The notes under the pieces: model-generated | Told to the model about the DNA's origin: nothing | Seen by the model: the letters and a program-made list of their open reading frames with translations, nothing else | Database searches by the model: none | Origin: Erwinia sp. SLM-02 | Lineage (GTDB): Bacteria; Pseudomonadota; Gammaproteobacteria; Enterobacterales; Enterobacteriaceae | DNA length: 64,000 nt | Direction of reading: 5' to 3' | Assembly (NCBI RefSeq): GCF_037450285.1 | Contig: NZ_JAQISN010000001.1 | Coordinates: forward strand, 496,001-560,000 | Made by a program: the position numbers and the translations under genes | Shown: positions 36,204 to 44,855 of the stretch, piece after piece | Position numbering within the stretch: the first letter of the stretch is position 1 | How the letters are laid out: each line of letters opens with the position of its first letter

Positions 36204-36397
36204 GGTGGAAATGCTGGCCGAGACGCATATGCCAGCGATGAGAACAAGATGAGTTCTCCAAAGCCTATTGTTGTCGAGGGCGTTAACGCATGAACGCTAA
36301 CGCAGGATTAAGCTAATGCGATTAGGCTGGTCGATGCCAGTCATTCCGTGCGTTTTTCAGATTAAAAACCATTTAAATCAGCGGGTAAGATATTACC
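36172..36397 (-). ncRNA. Candidate structured small RNA between ldtB and the CorA gene
   Basis: On the minus strand a sigma70-like promoter (TTGATC at 36428-36433, 18 bp, TACTAT at 36404-36409) is followed by a row of inverted repeats and a complete intrinsic terminator. Stems: CTGG/CCAG (36327-36340), CTAAT/ATTAG (36313-36325), GCGTTA/TAACGC (36280-36303), GAGAAC/GTTCTC (36240-36258), GCTGGC/GCCAGC (36213-36236) and the terminator (36181-36203). There is no open frame of note. No known RNA family was recognised; this is inference from structure. Confidence 0.42.
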
Positions 36398-36494
36398 TAC
36401 TTCATAGTAGCTAGTTAAATTGCGCGCGATCAAACAGAAGCCGGCGCTATTCTGGGGAGGTTTTAAATTCTTCGGCAGGCGGGTATTTGACAGA

Positions 36495-36544
36495 TAAAAA
36501 AACTGCACCTTCATCAGCGGTGTTACCCGCTTTTCAGGTGCAGT
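36495..36544 (-). terminator. Terminator after ldtB
   Basis: ACTGCACCT at 36502-36510 pairs with AGGTGCAGT at 36536-36544, with a nested GCGG/CCGC stem and seven U on the minus strand. A shorter U-run exists on the plus strand too. Confidence 0.85.
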
Positions 36545-36584
36545 CTTTTAAATCAGGAGGCCGGTGAACGGCCCCTGATGCGGA

Positions 36585-37775
36585 TCAGGACTTCGGCGTG
36601 CTGTAGATGGGACCCGGCTGGCTCAGACCCTGAATGGTCTGTGCGCTGCTTTCAGCAGGCGCATCGGCCGCTACCGGAGCAGACTGCTCGGCTGCCGGCT
36701 GCTCAACCGGCTGCTGTGCAGCGGCGGCGGTCGCATCACCGGTCACGGAGTCCACCACGCTGGCGCCCTGCGGGGTCACTGGCGTCATCGGTTCTTCTTT
36801 AGGCAGCGCACCTTCCTGCTCCGGAACGGCGATCGGCGCGGTACCGTCAGCGACACCGTTCACCTTGACCGGCATGCCGGAACGCACTTTTAGCGCGTCT
36901 TCAAGACTGGTGGTATCGACGCTGGCGTCGCTCACCACTTTCGTCACGGCGGCAGTCAGGGTCAGTGGAACCGGCTCACGAGACTGGAACTGCTCTTCGG
37001 TCTGCGACAGCGGGTTGTGGATCTCGACATAGCGAGAACCGTCCGGCTCGACGGTGGCCTTAATGGGCTGATCGATAAACTGCACGCGCGTGCCGACCGG
37101 CACGTTGTCGAACAGCCATTTAATATCGTCAGCGCGCAGACGCACGCAGCCGTGGCTTACGCGCAGGCCGATACCAAAGTTAGCATTGGTGCCGTGAATG
37201 GCATATAGACGGCCGATATACAGGGCGTAAAGACCCATCGGGTTATCCGGGCCAGCCGGGAAAACGGCAGGCAGAGACTCACCGCGTGCGGCGTACTCTT
37301 CGTGCATTTTCTTGGTCGGAGTCCAGGTCGGGCCGTCTTTTTTACGCTGAACGGAAGTGGTCCAGTTAACCGGCGTATCTTTACCCAGCTCGCCGATACC
37401 GATAGGCAGGACGACCACGGTTTTGGTGCCTTTCGGGTAGTAGTACAGACGCATTTCCGCGCTGTTGATCACAATACCTTCGCGCGGGGCGTCGGGCAGG
37501 ATCAGCTGCTGGGGAATGATCAGTTTGCTACCGGCTTTCGGCAGGTAAACGTCAACGCCCGGATTGGCTTCCATCAGGTTGCTCAGACCCATCTGGTACT
37601 GCGCAGCAAAGGCTTCAAGCGGAAGCTTGCTGTCTTCAGGAATAGTGATTTCCAGATTCTGTCCGGTCAGGCGGCTGTTAGCGGCCGGAAGCGGATAAAC
37701 CACGGCTAAGGCTGAGTGGCTGAACGCCGCTGCGGCCAGAAACAGGGTGACAAATGCACGGATGCTTTTTTTCAT
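36585..37775 (-). CDS. ldtB: L,D-transpeptidase (LdtB/YbiS-like) with extended C-terminus
   Basis: Periplasmic enzyme that attaches Braun lipoprotein to peptidoglycan. Signal peptide cut near ALA-VV (residue 24), LysM-like region about 40-95, then the YkuD domain with catalytic HGTN ... SHGCVRL (about 195-215). Through residue 306 it follows E. coli LdtB (306 residues) closely. The remaining 90 residues are an addition rich in Ala, Pro, Glu and Gln, probably disordered. Start and stop are clear. Single gene with its own terminator. Confidence 0.93.
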   Translation of the reverse strand: MKKSIRAFVTLFLAAAAFSHSALAVVYPLPAANSRLTGQNLEITIPEDSKLPLEAFAAQYQMGLSNLMEANPGVDVYLPKAGSKLIIPQQLILPDAPREGIVINSAEMRLYYYPKGTKTVVVLPIGIGELGKDTPVNWTTSVQRKKDGPTWTPTKKMHEEYAARGESLPAVFPAGPDNPMGLYALYIGRLYAIHGTNANFGIGLRVSHGCVRLRADDIKWLFDNVPVGTRVQFIDQPIKATVEPDGSRYVEIHNPLSQTEEQFQSREPVPLTLTAAVTKVVSDASVDTTSLEDALKVRSGMPVKVNGVADGTAPIAVPEQEGALPKEEPMTPVTPQGASVVDSVTGDATAAAAQQPVEQPAAEQSAPVAADAPAESSAQTIQGLSQPGPIYSTPKS

Positions 37776-38227
37776 ATTATTTCAGGTGTAGCGCCATGTA
37801 GACTGTTGATAAACGACCCAATACTGGTCAACTGTGACCGGCTGCACATTATATGTTCATAATGGCTTAGGAAGAAACCAGGATTTATCCTTGTTGAACT
37901 ATCTTTACGAAGAATTGTCTGCAACACCACCAAATCGCGGTGAATTTTCACCCGGCTCTCAGCTGTCACCCTCTTCAGCGATATTTTCCCTCAGTCTTTT
38001 CCGAAGAAAACCCAGTGTTACCGATCCAGGGTAGCAGGATGCCCCTAACGAGAAAGTCAACGAAGTGAAAAATCTGTTGCCGGTAAGCACAATAAAGAGT
38101 CTGACAGACCGTAGTCCGTCTTTTCATCGACGCCGGGCGGCGGGAGAGCGGGGGCGGAAAAGGCTTCCGCCCCGTGATGATGATTGCCGAAGCCGGTTAC
38201 TGGCGTTACCGGCCCGGTAGAGGCTTA
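37776..38227. other. Gene-free region between the glycosyltransferase and ldtB
   Basis: About 450 bases without a credible gene. It holds the ldtB leader and a hairpin at 38151-38173 (GGGGCGGAA with TTCCGCCCC, five-base loop), 55 bases after the glycosyltransferase stop on the minus strand. The hairpin lacks a U-run but is the best candidate end of the adhesin operon. Confidence 0.5.
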
Positions 38228-41200
38228 TCACCCCGTGGTAACGCGTTCCTGGCTGGCAGGTTGCACCTGCTGTTCACGATCGGCCGCAAGCTGGCGCATA
38301 TCATTCCACCACTGCTGCCATTTCTCTGCCACTACCGGCGTAAAGAAGCGCGCAGCGCTGCGTGCCGCCGCTCCGCGCATGGTGCGCAGTTTGCCCGGAT
38401 GCTCCAGCAGATCGATCAGCGTATCCGCCAGCGCCTGCTCATTGCCGTCCTCGACCAGTACGCCGGCCTTGAAGTTGCCCAGCAGGTCGCGCGGGCCGTA
38501 ATCAACGTTAAAGCTGACCAGCGGCGTACTGTAGGCCAGAGCTTCCAGGCCAAACAGCGAGAAGCCCTCCTGATCGGAGCACAGCACCGCGCAGCAGGCC
38601 TGGCGGTGGATCTCTTCGACATCGGCGGAGAAGCCGTTGATATGGATATTCTGCGTCAGTCCCTTGTCCTGAACCTGTTTGATCAGGCCGGCGCGCAGCG
38701 GGCCCACGCCCCAGGTATGCAATTGCGCATCCGGGACCGCCTCCAGCACTTTCTCAAAGACGCGAAGCAGCAGGCCGTGGCGCTTTTCCTCGGAATAGCG
38801 GGCCATATACACCACATTTTTACTGGCTTTCTTGGTGAGCTTTTTGGCCGCCTGCGGGTTATCGATGTGATTGGGGATGGTGCGCAGCCGCTGCGCGGGG
38901 AACCCGTCGTTGAGCAGCGCCTGCTGCTGCCCGTCGGTTAACACAATCAGCTGGTCGATACTTTTCTCACTGTCCAGTACGCGCGCATAGCCCGCCTTTA
39001 GCCTGCCATCGGCCAACAGGTGAGTGGAGTGGAACAGGGTGGTCAGCGTGCCGTTGCAGTGCAGGTGCGGCGCGTGGCGTATAAACTCGCTCCACGGGCG
39101 GTTTTTATCCACCAGGAAGTGCCATTCGGTACGCGGATCCAGGCACATAATGGCCATCGCGGCGACAAACGCCGCGTCGCTGCGCCAGCTGATCTTCTCG
39201 CCGTTCGGCTGTCCGACTTCAATACTGGACAGCACGCTGCTTTGCTGGCGCTGGGTATAGTGCTTGCGCAGCACGATGCGCTGGCGGCTGTCGACATAAT
39301 CTTCAAAGCTCAGTTCGCCTTCGCGCCCCGGCAGCGCATACTGCAATACGCGCAGCGGGGCATCTTTCGCCCCCGTTGAGCGCAGCAGCACGCCCTGCGG
39401 GATCGCCGCCAGCGGAGCGAGTTTTTTACTGTCGCACAGCGGTGACAGCCACTGATAAATGCTCATGACCTGAGTTTCTGGTGGCAGCTTACCGCTTGCC
39501 CTGAACGCATCGGCGGTATCTTCCAGCGCCGGGTTAAATGACGAAATCAGAATGGTAGGGACCACGCCGAGATGCTCTTTAAACAGTCGCGCGCGGCGCA
39601 TCGTGGCCACTTCAATACCGTTACCGACGTTGCGCAGGTTTTCACACAGGAACAGCACGCGCGGCTCACCGGATTTGCGAGGACCGCCGCGCGCGGCCTG
39701 TGCCTTCGCCGCTACCGAGGCCTTCACAGCGGCCGCCTGTTCATGAGCGGGCTGGCGCAGATAGTTATGATAGGCGACGTAGCCTGAAAGGTAATGTTCA
39801 ACATCATCAATCCTCACTCGGAAGCTGTGGTGGCGAATAAAGAAGCTGCCAACGATGCGCTCGGGGTTTTTAAAGAACATCGCCAGCTCTGGCCAGAAGA
39901 AACCGTTCAGCAGATAGCGGGCGCGGAACTCCAGCGCCTCGTAAAATTTATTCAGATCGAAGTCGAACAGCAGATGGGCGTGACGTTCGTCGGCGGCCAT
40001 CCTCACGATCATCTTCTGCGCCGCCATCATTAGCTCCAGCAGCGTCGGGAAGGTGGTGATGCGGGTCAGCACAAAATTAAGATAGTCGCGAACGTTATCC
40101 AGTCCGAACCTGAAATAGCGCTCTTCCGGGCGGTAAAGCGTCAGTTCGTTAACGCAGTAGCTCAACCAGTGGTCGTGCGCCTGCCAGTGCTTATTTTCAA
40201 TAAAGTAGTCAAACGCGCGCTCGACGATTTCCAGCCAGCGCGGATTGCGCGTAATGCCGTACAGCCGCATCAGCGCAAAGGCCGCTTCGCCATCGTAATA
40301 AATGATGCGGTGTTCCGCCTTCACGGACAGGCTGGGGTAATTCAGCACGTGTACAAACGACTTCTTATTGGTCTGCATAAAGCCGATGCCGTTAGCCAGC
40401 CTCTCCATCTGGTCAACATAACGACGATCGCCGGTCAGTTCGGTGTATTTCGCCATTGCCAGGATACAGACGGCGTTGCCGCCCAGTTTGATTTCATTGC
40501 CGGTATCGACGAGGAAGTCGGCATCGCTGCCGTCCGGCAGTTTGCGCGTGTGGATCAGCTTGCCGGTGAGGTAGCGCAGTGAGCGCTCAACCGCTTCTAT
40601 CTGCTGCGGCTGCTGGCTTTTCTCCCAGCCTTCCAGCAGGGCATAGGTGGAGCTGGCGTGGCGCAGGGCGTTGTAGGAGTCGATAGGGCGGTCAAAGCAG
40701 GGGAACCAGCCGTAGTAAAACTCACCGGAAGATTTCACCTGTTCGGCCAGGAAGCTGGTGGCGCTGTCAATCACCTGCGGAAGCGCCTCGCCGGGCCAGT
40801 TGTCGATGCGGCGATAGCCCGCGTTCAGCCCGCGATTTTCCAGCGGCCAGGCTCCGGTGCCGTCGGTAAACACGCCGCTGGTGGTAAAGCACCAGAGGGT
40901 TTCATCGTCACGCTGCGGCCACTGCAGCGGCTGGCCGAAACGCTGGCGGCCGTAGCTCGCCAGGTTAATCACGTTCGGGGTCGCCAGGTTTTTATTGCCT
41001 TCATATAACACGGCATTGGCGCACAGTTCCTGAGGCAGCATGGCGAGCGTGAACTGGCTGTCCAGCGACAGCCCACAGCCAAAGTAGTTACGTTTGGTCT
41101 TGCCGAATTCACGCTGTAAATCTTCCCAGGTTACCGCACGGACCTGATCTACCACGTCAACCCGCAGCCAGAGCGGCTTGCGGCTTTGTTTTTTATTCCA

Positions 41201-41395
41201 TTTTTGCAGCGCTTCCGCACCTTCACTCCAGGCCTGTTCAAAACTGTTGCCGCTGGCGATATGGACATGTGCACGTTTATTACCGTGACAGAGACTGAAA
41301 AAGAGTACCCAGCCGGGGTGACCTTCCGGCAGTGCTGTTGTCGTCACACTTTCGGCAGAAACACGGGCTGCCTGCAAGAGTTTGCTTAATGACAT
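38228..41395 (-). CDS. Large two-part protein: helical-barrel half fused to a GT4 glycosyltransferase
   Basis: 1055 residues, no signal peptide or membrane helix, so cytoplasmic. Residues about 1-150 are an unassigned domain. About 190-570 is rich in Trp/Tyr/Arg helix pairs, suggesting an (alpha/alpha)6 barrel (inferred). After an Ala/Lys/Arg linker, about 590-1030 is a GT-B retaining glycosyltransferase with E-x7-E as EGFSLFGLE at 943-951 and VDYGPRDLL near 964, resembling TagE/GtfA/SdgB-type GT4 enzymes. It is 21 bp after the HlyD-like gene and last in the adhesin operon. I infer that it glycosylates the adhesin, possibly its Ser-Asp block; making a surface glycan is the alternative. Confidence 0.75.
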   Translation of the reverse strand: MSLSKLLQAARVSAESVTTTALPEGHPGWVLFFSLCHGNKRAHVHIASGNSFEQAWSEGAEALQKWNKKQSRKPLWLRVDVVDQVRAVTWEDLQREFGKTKRNYFGCGLSLDSQFTLAMLPQELCANAVLYEGNKNLATPNVINLASYGRQRFGQPLQWPQRDDETLWCFTTSGVFTDGTGAWPLENRGLNAGYRRIDNWPGEALPQVIDSATSFLAEQVKSSGEFYYGWFPCFDRPIDSYNALRHASSTYALLEGWEKSQQPQQIEAVERSLRYLTGKLIHTRKLPDGSDADFLVDTGNEIKLGGNAVCILAMAKYTELTGDRRYVDQMERLANGIGFMQTNKKSFVHVLNYPSLSVKAEHRIIYYDGEAAFALMRLYGITRNPRWLEIVERAFDYFIENKHWQAHDHWLSYCVNELTLYRPEERYFRFGLDNVRDYLNFVLTRITTFPTLLELMMAAQKMIVRMAADERHAHLLFDFDLNKFYEALEFRARYLLNGFFWPELAMFFKNPERIVGSFFIRHHSFRVRIDDVEHYLSGYVAYHNYLRQPAHEQAAAVKASVAAKAQAARGGPRKSGEPRVLFLCENLRNVGNGIEVATMRRARLFKEHLGVVPTILISSFNPALEDTADAFRASGKLPPETQVMSIYQWLSPLCDSKKLAPLAAIPQGVLLRSTGAKDAPLRVLQYALPGREGELSFEDYVDSRQRIVLRKHYTQRQQSSVLSSIEVGQPNGEKISWRSDAAFVAAMAIMCLDPRTEWHFLVDKNRPWSEFIRHAPHLHCNGTLTTLFHSTHLLADGRLKAGYARVLDSEKSIDQLIVLTDGQQQALLNDGFPAQRLRTIPNHIDNPQAAKKLTKKASKNVVYMARYSEEKRHGLLLRVFEKVLEAVPDAQLHTWGVGPLRAGLIKQVQDKGLTQNIHINGFSADVEEIHRQACCAVLCSDQEGFSLFGLEALAYSTPLVSFNVDYGPRDLLGNFKAGVLVEDGNEQALADTLIDLLEHPGKLRTMRGAAARSAARFFTPVVAEKWQQWWNDMRQLAADREQQVQPASQERVTTG

Positions 41396-41416
41396 CTCAT
41401 CTCCTCCAGAGACTAA

Positions 41417-42676
41417 TTAACGCTCTCTGAGCGCTTCTTTTGCTCGGTTAAACGGTTTAAACAGGTAATCCATCACGGTTTTTTCGCCGGTTTTAATATC
41501 CACCGACGCGATCATTCCCGGAGAAATGGAGAAGCGTTTGCCATTTTTATTCTGCAAATAGTCGACATCCGTGCGGATAAATACGCGGTAGTAATAAATC
41601 TCAGGCTTCACTTCGTCCTGAATGGTATCCGGAGAAATCGTCTCAACCACGCCGTGCAGCCCGCCGTAAATGGCATAGTCGTAGGCGCTGATTTTGACCA
41701 GCGCATTCTGGCCGGGATGGATAAACGCAATATCGCGCGGCGACAGGCGGGCTTCGATCAGCAGACGATCGTCAACCGGCACAATCTCCATCAGATCGCC
41801 GTTAGGGGGGATAACGCCGCCGATGGTATTCACTTTGATATTTTTGACGATGCCGCGTACCGGCGAGCGGACGGTCAGGCGATCGACCGAATCAGAACGG
41901 CCTTTGATGACTTCCGCCAGCGAATCGGCTTCGGCGTTGGCTTTGGCCATCTCTTCCCGCGCCTGCACATAGTATTGCGAACGCAGGTCGGTCATTTTCA
42001 GGTCGAGATCCGCCTTCTGGCGGCGCAGGCGCAGCACCTCCACGTTACTGGCAGCACCCGTGGTGGCCAGCCGTTCGGTGATCTGCAGCTCGCGTTTTAC
42101 CAGGTCCAGCGCTTCATTGATCTGCGTTTCAGATCCGGTCAACTGGGCGCGACGGGTGTTATACAGCCGGGTTTCCGTGGCTCTCAGTGACTCAAACTTA
42201 TCCAGCTCGGCCGGGAAGGTCAGCGGCAGGTCGTTCACTTCCGCCGTCAGACGCGAGGCTGAAGCCAGTGCCGCACGGTAGCGTGCTGCGCTTTCACCGA
42301 CGTTAGATTCGGATCGGGTCGGGTCCATCCACGCCACGATCTGGCCGGCTTCCACTTTGGAGCCTTCACGCACGTTCAGGCCGCCGAGGATCCCGCCGTC
42401 CAGCGACTGCAGTACCTGCTCACGGGTGCTGGGGATCACCTTACCGGCACCGTTAGACACTTCATCCAGCGTGCCAAACCACGCCCAGACGGCAATCACG
42501 GCCAGCATCAGCGCGGTGATCCACACAATCCGGGTGGAACTCGACAGTTTGACTTCATCACTTTCACTGTTATCGATGTCGTCCGCCAGGGTAATACTGG
42601 CACCGTTATAGACCGGCTGTACCGGAGATTTGGCACCATCGAGGGTGATCGGCAGATCAGGCAAATTTGTTTTCAT
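41417..42676 (-). CDS. HlyD/LapC-type type I secretion membrane fusion protein
   Basis: 419 residues: a cytoplasmic N-tail (about 1-48), one membrane helix (about 50-67), then the periplasmic part with lipoyl half-motifs (VREGSKVEAGQIVAWMDPTRS near 103; VDRLTVRSPVRGIVKNI near 270), a coiled coil about 130-255 and the C-terminal beta-barrel ending in the PGMIASVDIKTGEKTVMDYLFKP signature of HlyD-type adaptors. It links the ABC exporter to the TolC-type channel. It overlaps the ABC gene by 20 bases. Confidence 0.92.
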   Translation of the reverse strand: MKTNLPDLPITLDGAKSPVQPVYNGASITLADDIDNSESDEVKLSSSTRIVWITALMLAVIAVWAWFGTLDEVSNGAGKVIPSTREQVLQSLDGGILGGLNVREGSKVEAGQIVAWMDPTRSESNVGESAARYRAALASASRLTAEVNDLPLTFPAELDKFESLRATETRLYNTRRAQLTGSETQINEALDLVKRELQITERLATTGAASNVEVLRLRRQKADLDLKMTDLRSQYYVQAREEMAKANAEADSLAEVIKGRSDSVDRLTVRSPVRGIVKNIKVNTIGGVIPPNGDLMEIVPVDDRLLIEARLSPRDIAFIHPGQNALVKISAYDYAIYGGLHGVVETISPDTIQDEVKPEIYYYRVFIRTDVDYLQNKNGKRFSISPGMIASVDIKTGEKTVMDYLFKPFNRAKEALRER

Positions 42677-44855
42677 CGCTGACCTCCAGGGTGCGTTTTT
42701 TCTCTTCGGCGCGATTCATCGCTTTATCCTTGGGTGCGTCCATCACCAGCGCACCATCTTTGAGTACCAGCACGCGTTCGGCCAGCTCCAGCACCGCGGC
42801 GCGGTGGGTGGCAATAATCAGCGTGCGACCGGCCAGCCAGCCGCTAAGACGTTGCAGGAAGTCGCGTTCGGTATGTTCATCCAGGGAGGCGGTCGGTTCA
42901 TCGAGCAGGACAATATTCGGGTCACGCAGCAGCATACGTGCCAGCAGGATTGACTGACGCTGCCCGCCGGACAGGCCCAGCCCGCCTTCCATAATCTGGT
43001 GTTCCAGACCCAACGGCAGGCGTTTGATAAAGTCGGCCGCCCCGCACACTTCCAGCACCGCGAAGATATCTTCGTCGCGCGCATGTGGTGCGCCCATGGT
43101 CAGGTTGTCGCGCAGAGTACCGTGGAACATGCGGGCGTTCTGGGTCAGCAGGCCGATGTTGCGTCGCAGGTCGGCGACGTCGATATGCGGCAGGCTGAGG
43201 TTATCCAGCCGCAGCTCGCCGTCTGCCAGCTCTACGCCACCGGACAGCGCCTGCAGGAAGGTGGACTTGCCGGCACCGTTGCGGCCCAGCACGGCAATGC
43301 GTTCGCCGCGGCGAATATCCAGCTTGTTCACCCGCAGTGGGATCTGAGTGGACTCCAGGTCATAACGGAACACCGCCGAGCGAATATAGTAGTCACCGTA
43401 GAGCGTGGCGCAGTGTACGCGCGCCTCATCACCGCCGTTTTCGACCGGCAGCTGCATGATGTTATCCAGACCGTCCTTCGCCGCTTTCACCTGCTGCCAG
43501 CGTGCCAGCACGCCGCACAGGCTGGTCATCGGGGCGATCATGCGCGAAGAGAGCATCGACGCTGCCACCACCGCACCGGTGGTGATATCACCGTCGATCA
43601 CCAGCGGTGCGCCGATCATCACCACGGTGGCATACACCAGGCTCTGCACGGTCATTCCCCAGCTGATTAATCCCTGACTCAGGCGGCGGGTGGCCATGCC
43701 GGACTGCGCGGTGATCTGAATGTAGCTGTTCCACTGCTGCTGGAAGCGCTGCTCGGCCTGCATCAGTTTGATATCTTCCAGACCCTGCAGACTTTCCACC
43801 AGGATAGCGTTGCGCAGGGTGGTTTCCATCGAGGCCTGGCGTGCCAGTCGGGCGAGCTTTTTCTGTAACAGCAGGCCGGGCACCAGCATCAGTACGGTAG
43901 CCACCGGCGCTATCCAGGACAGGTAAGGCGAAATCACGATCAATACGCCCATAAACAGCAGGAAGAACGGCATATCGACGATAGCAGACACGGTGGTTGA
44001 GGTGACCATTTCACGCACCTGTTCCAGTTCACGTACCTGGGAAATAAAGCTGCCGGTGGAGCGGGGGATAGCGCTGTTACGTAGGCGCAGCGCGTGGCCG
44101 AACACCCGATCGGAAACGCGCAGGTCGGCGCGTTTGCCAAGAATATCGGTCACGTGCCCGCGGGCGATACGCATGATGAACGAGAAGATAATGGCGATCA
44201 TCACGCCGCCAAACAGTACGTACAGCGTTGGATAGGACTGCGCCGGGATCACCCGGTCATACACCTGCATCGAGAAGATAATTCCGGACAGCGCCATCAC
44301 GTTGATGATCAGCGAGGCCAGCATGACGTACCAGTACGGACGGATATCGCGCATCACCAGATCGCGCAGCCAGTTCGGCGTGTATTCCGCCAGATAGCGG
44401 TCGGCGCGGATGTCTTTTACCGCGGCAACCGGACGGAAGGCGGCAATATGGCTGATGTCCGGCAGCAGCTCGGAGAAAGAGAGCTGCGTGACCAGCTGGG
44501 CGTCGCTGATAAAGCTGACCCCGATACCGTCTTTGCCGTCGTAGGTTTCAATAATGCCCACCTGGCCATCATTCAGCTGGATCACCAGCGGCAGCCGCCA
44601 GCTGGTGATCTCGCTGTCTTCCGTATTGAGTAGTCGGCCGGACAGCCCGGCCTGACGGCCGAGGTTCTGAATAACTGCCGCCAGCGGTTTATCCCGCTGC
44701 CAGCTGGCGGCGGCCTGCAGACCGCCGGGAGAAAATTCCAGACGATAGTGTCTGGCGATGTGGCCAATGGCAGTCACCCAGTCGTGAAGATGGCTTTTCT
44801 CATTATTATTCTCGCCGTTATCGGGTTCGAGAGGTTCCTGGTGCAGCTGACTCAT
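42657..44855 (-). CDS. LapB-type type I secretion ABC transporter
   Basis: 732 residues. The N-terminal about 150 residues form a C39-peptidase-like domain without any cysteine, so it cannot cleave and should bind the substrate. Six membrane helices follow (about 172-420), then the ATPase: Walker A GRNGAGKST at 524-532, signature LSGGQRQ near 628, Walker B NIVLLDEPTASLD near 647, H-loop ATHRA near 682. A non-cleaving domain is typical for exporters of RTX proteins and giant adhesins. Overlaps its two neighbours by 4 and 20 bases. Confidence 0.93.
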   Translation of the reverse strand: MSQLHQEPLEPDNGENNNEKSHLHDWVTAIGHIARHYRLEFSPGGLQAAASWQRDKPLAAVIQNLGRQAGLSGRLLNTEDSEITSWRLPLVIQLNDGQVGIIETYDGKDGIGVSFISDAQLVTQLSFSELLPDISHIAAFRPVAAVKDIRADRYLAEYTPNWLRDLVMRDIRPYWYVMLASLIINVMALSGIIFSMQVYDRVIPAQSYPTLYVLFGGVMIAIIFSFIMRIARGHVTDILGKRADLRVSDRVFGHALRLRNSAIPRSTGSFISQVRELEQVREMVTSTTVSAIVDMPFFLLFMGVLIVISPYLSWIAPVATVLMLVPGLLLQKKLARLARQASMETTLRNAILVESLQGLEDIKLMQAEQRFQQQWNSYIQITAQSGMATRRLSQGLISWGMTVQSLVYATVVMIGAPLVIDGDITTGAVVAASMLSSRMIAPMTSLCGVLARWQQVKAAKDGLDNIMQLPVENGGDEARVHCATLYGDYYIRSAVFRYDLESTQIPLRVNKLDIRRGERIAVLGRNGAGKSTFLQALSGGVELADGELRLDNLSLPHIDVADLRRNIGLLTQNARMFHGTLRDNLTMGAPHARDEDIFAVLEVCGAADFIKRLPLGLEHQIMEGGLGLSGGQRQSILLARMLLRDPNIVLLDEPTASLDEHTERDFLQRLSGWLAGRTLIIATHRAAVLELAERVLVLKDGALVMDAPKDKAMNRAEEKKRTLEVSDENKFA

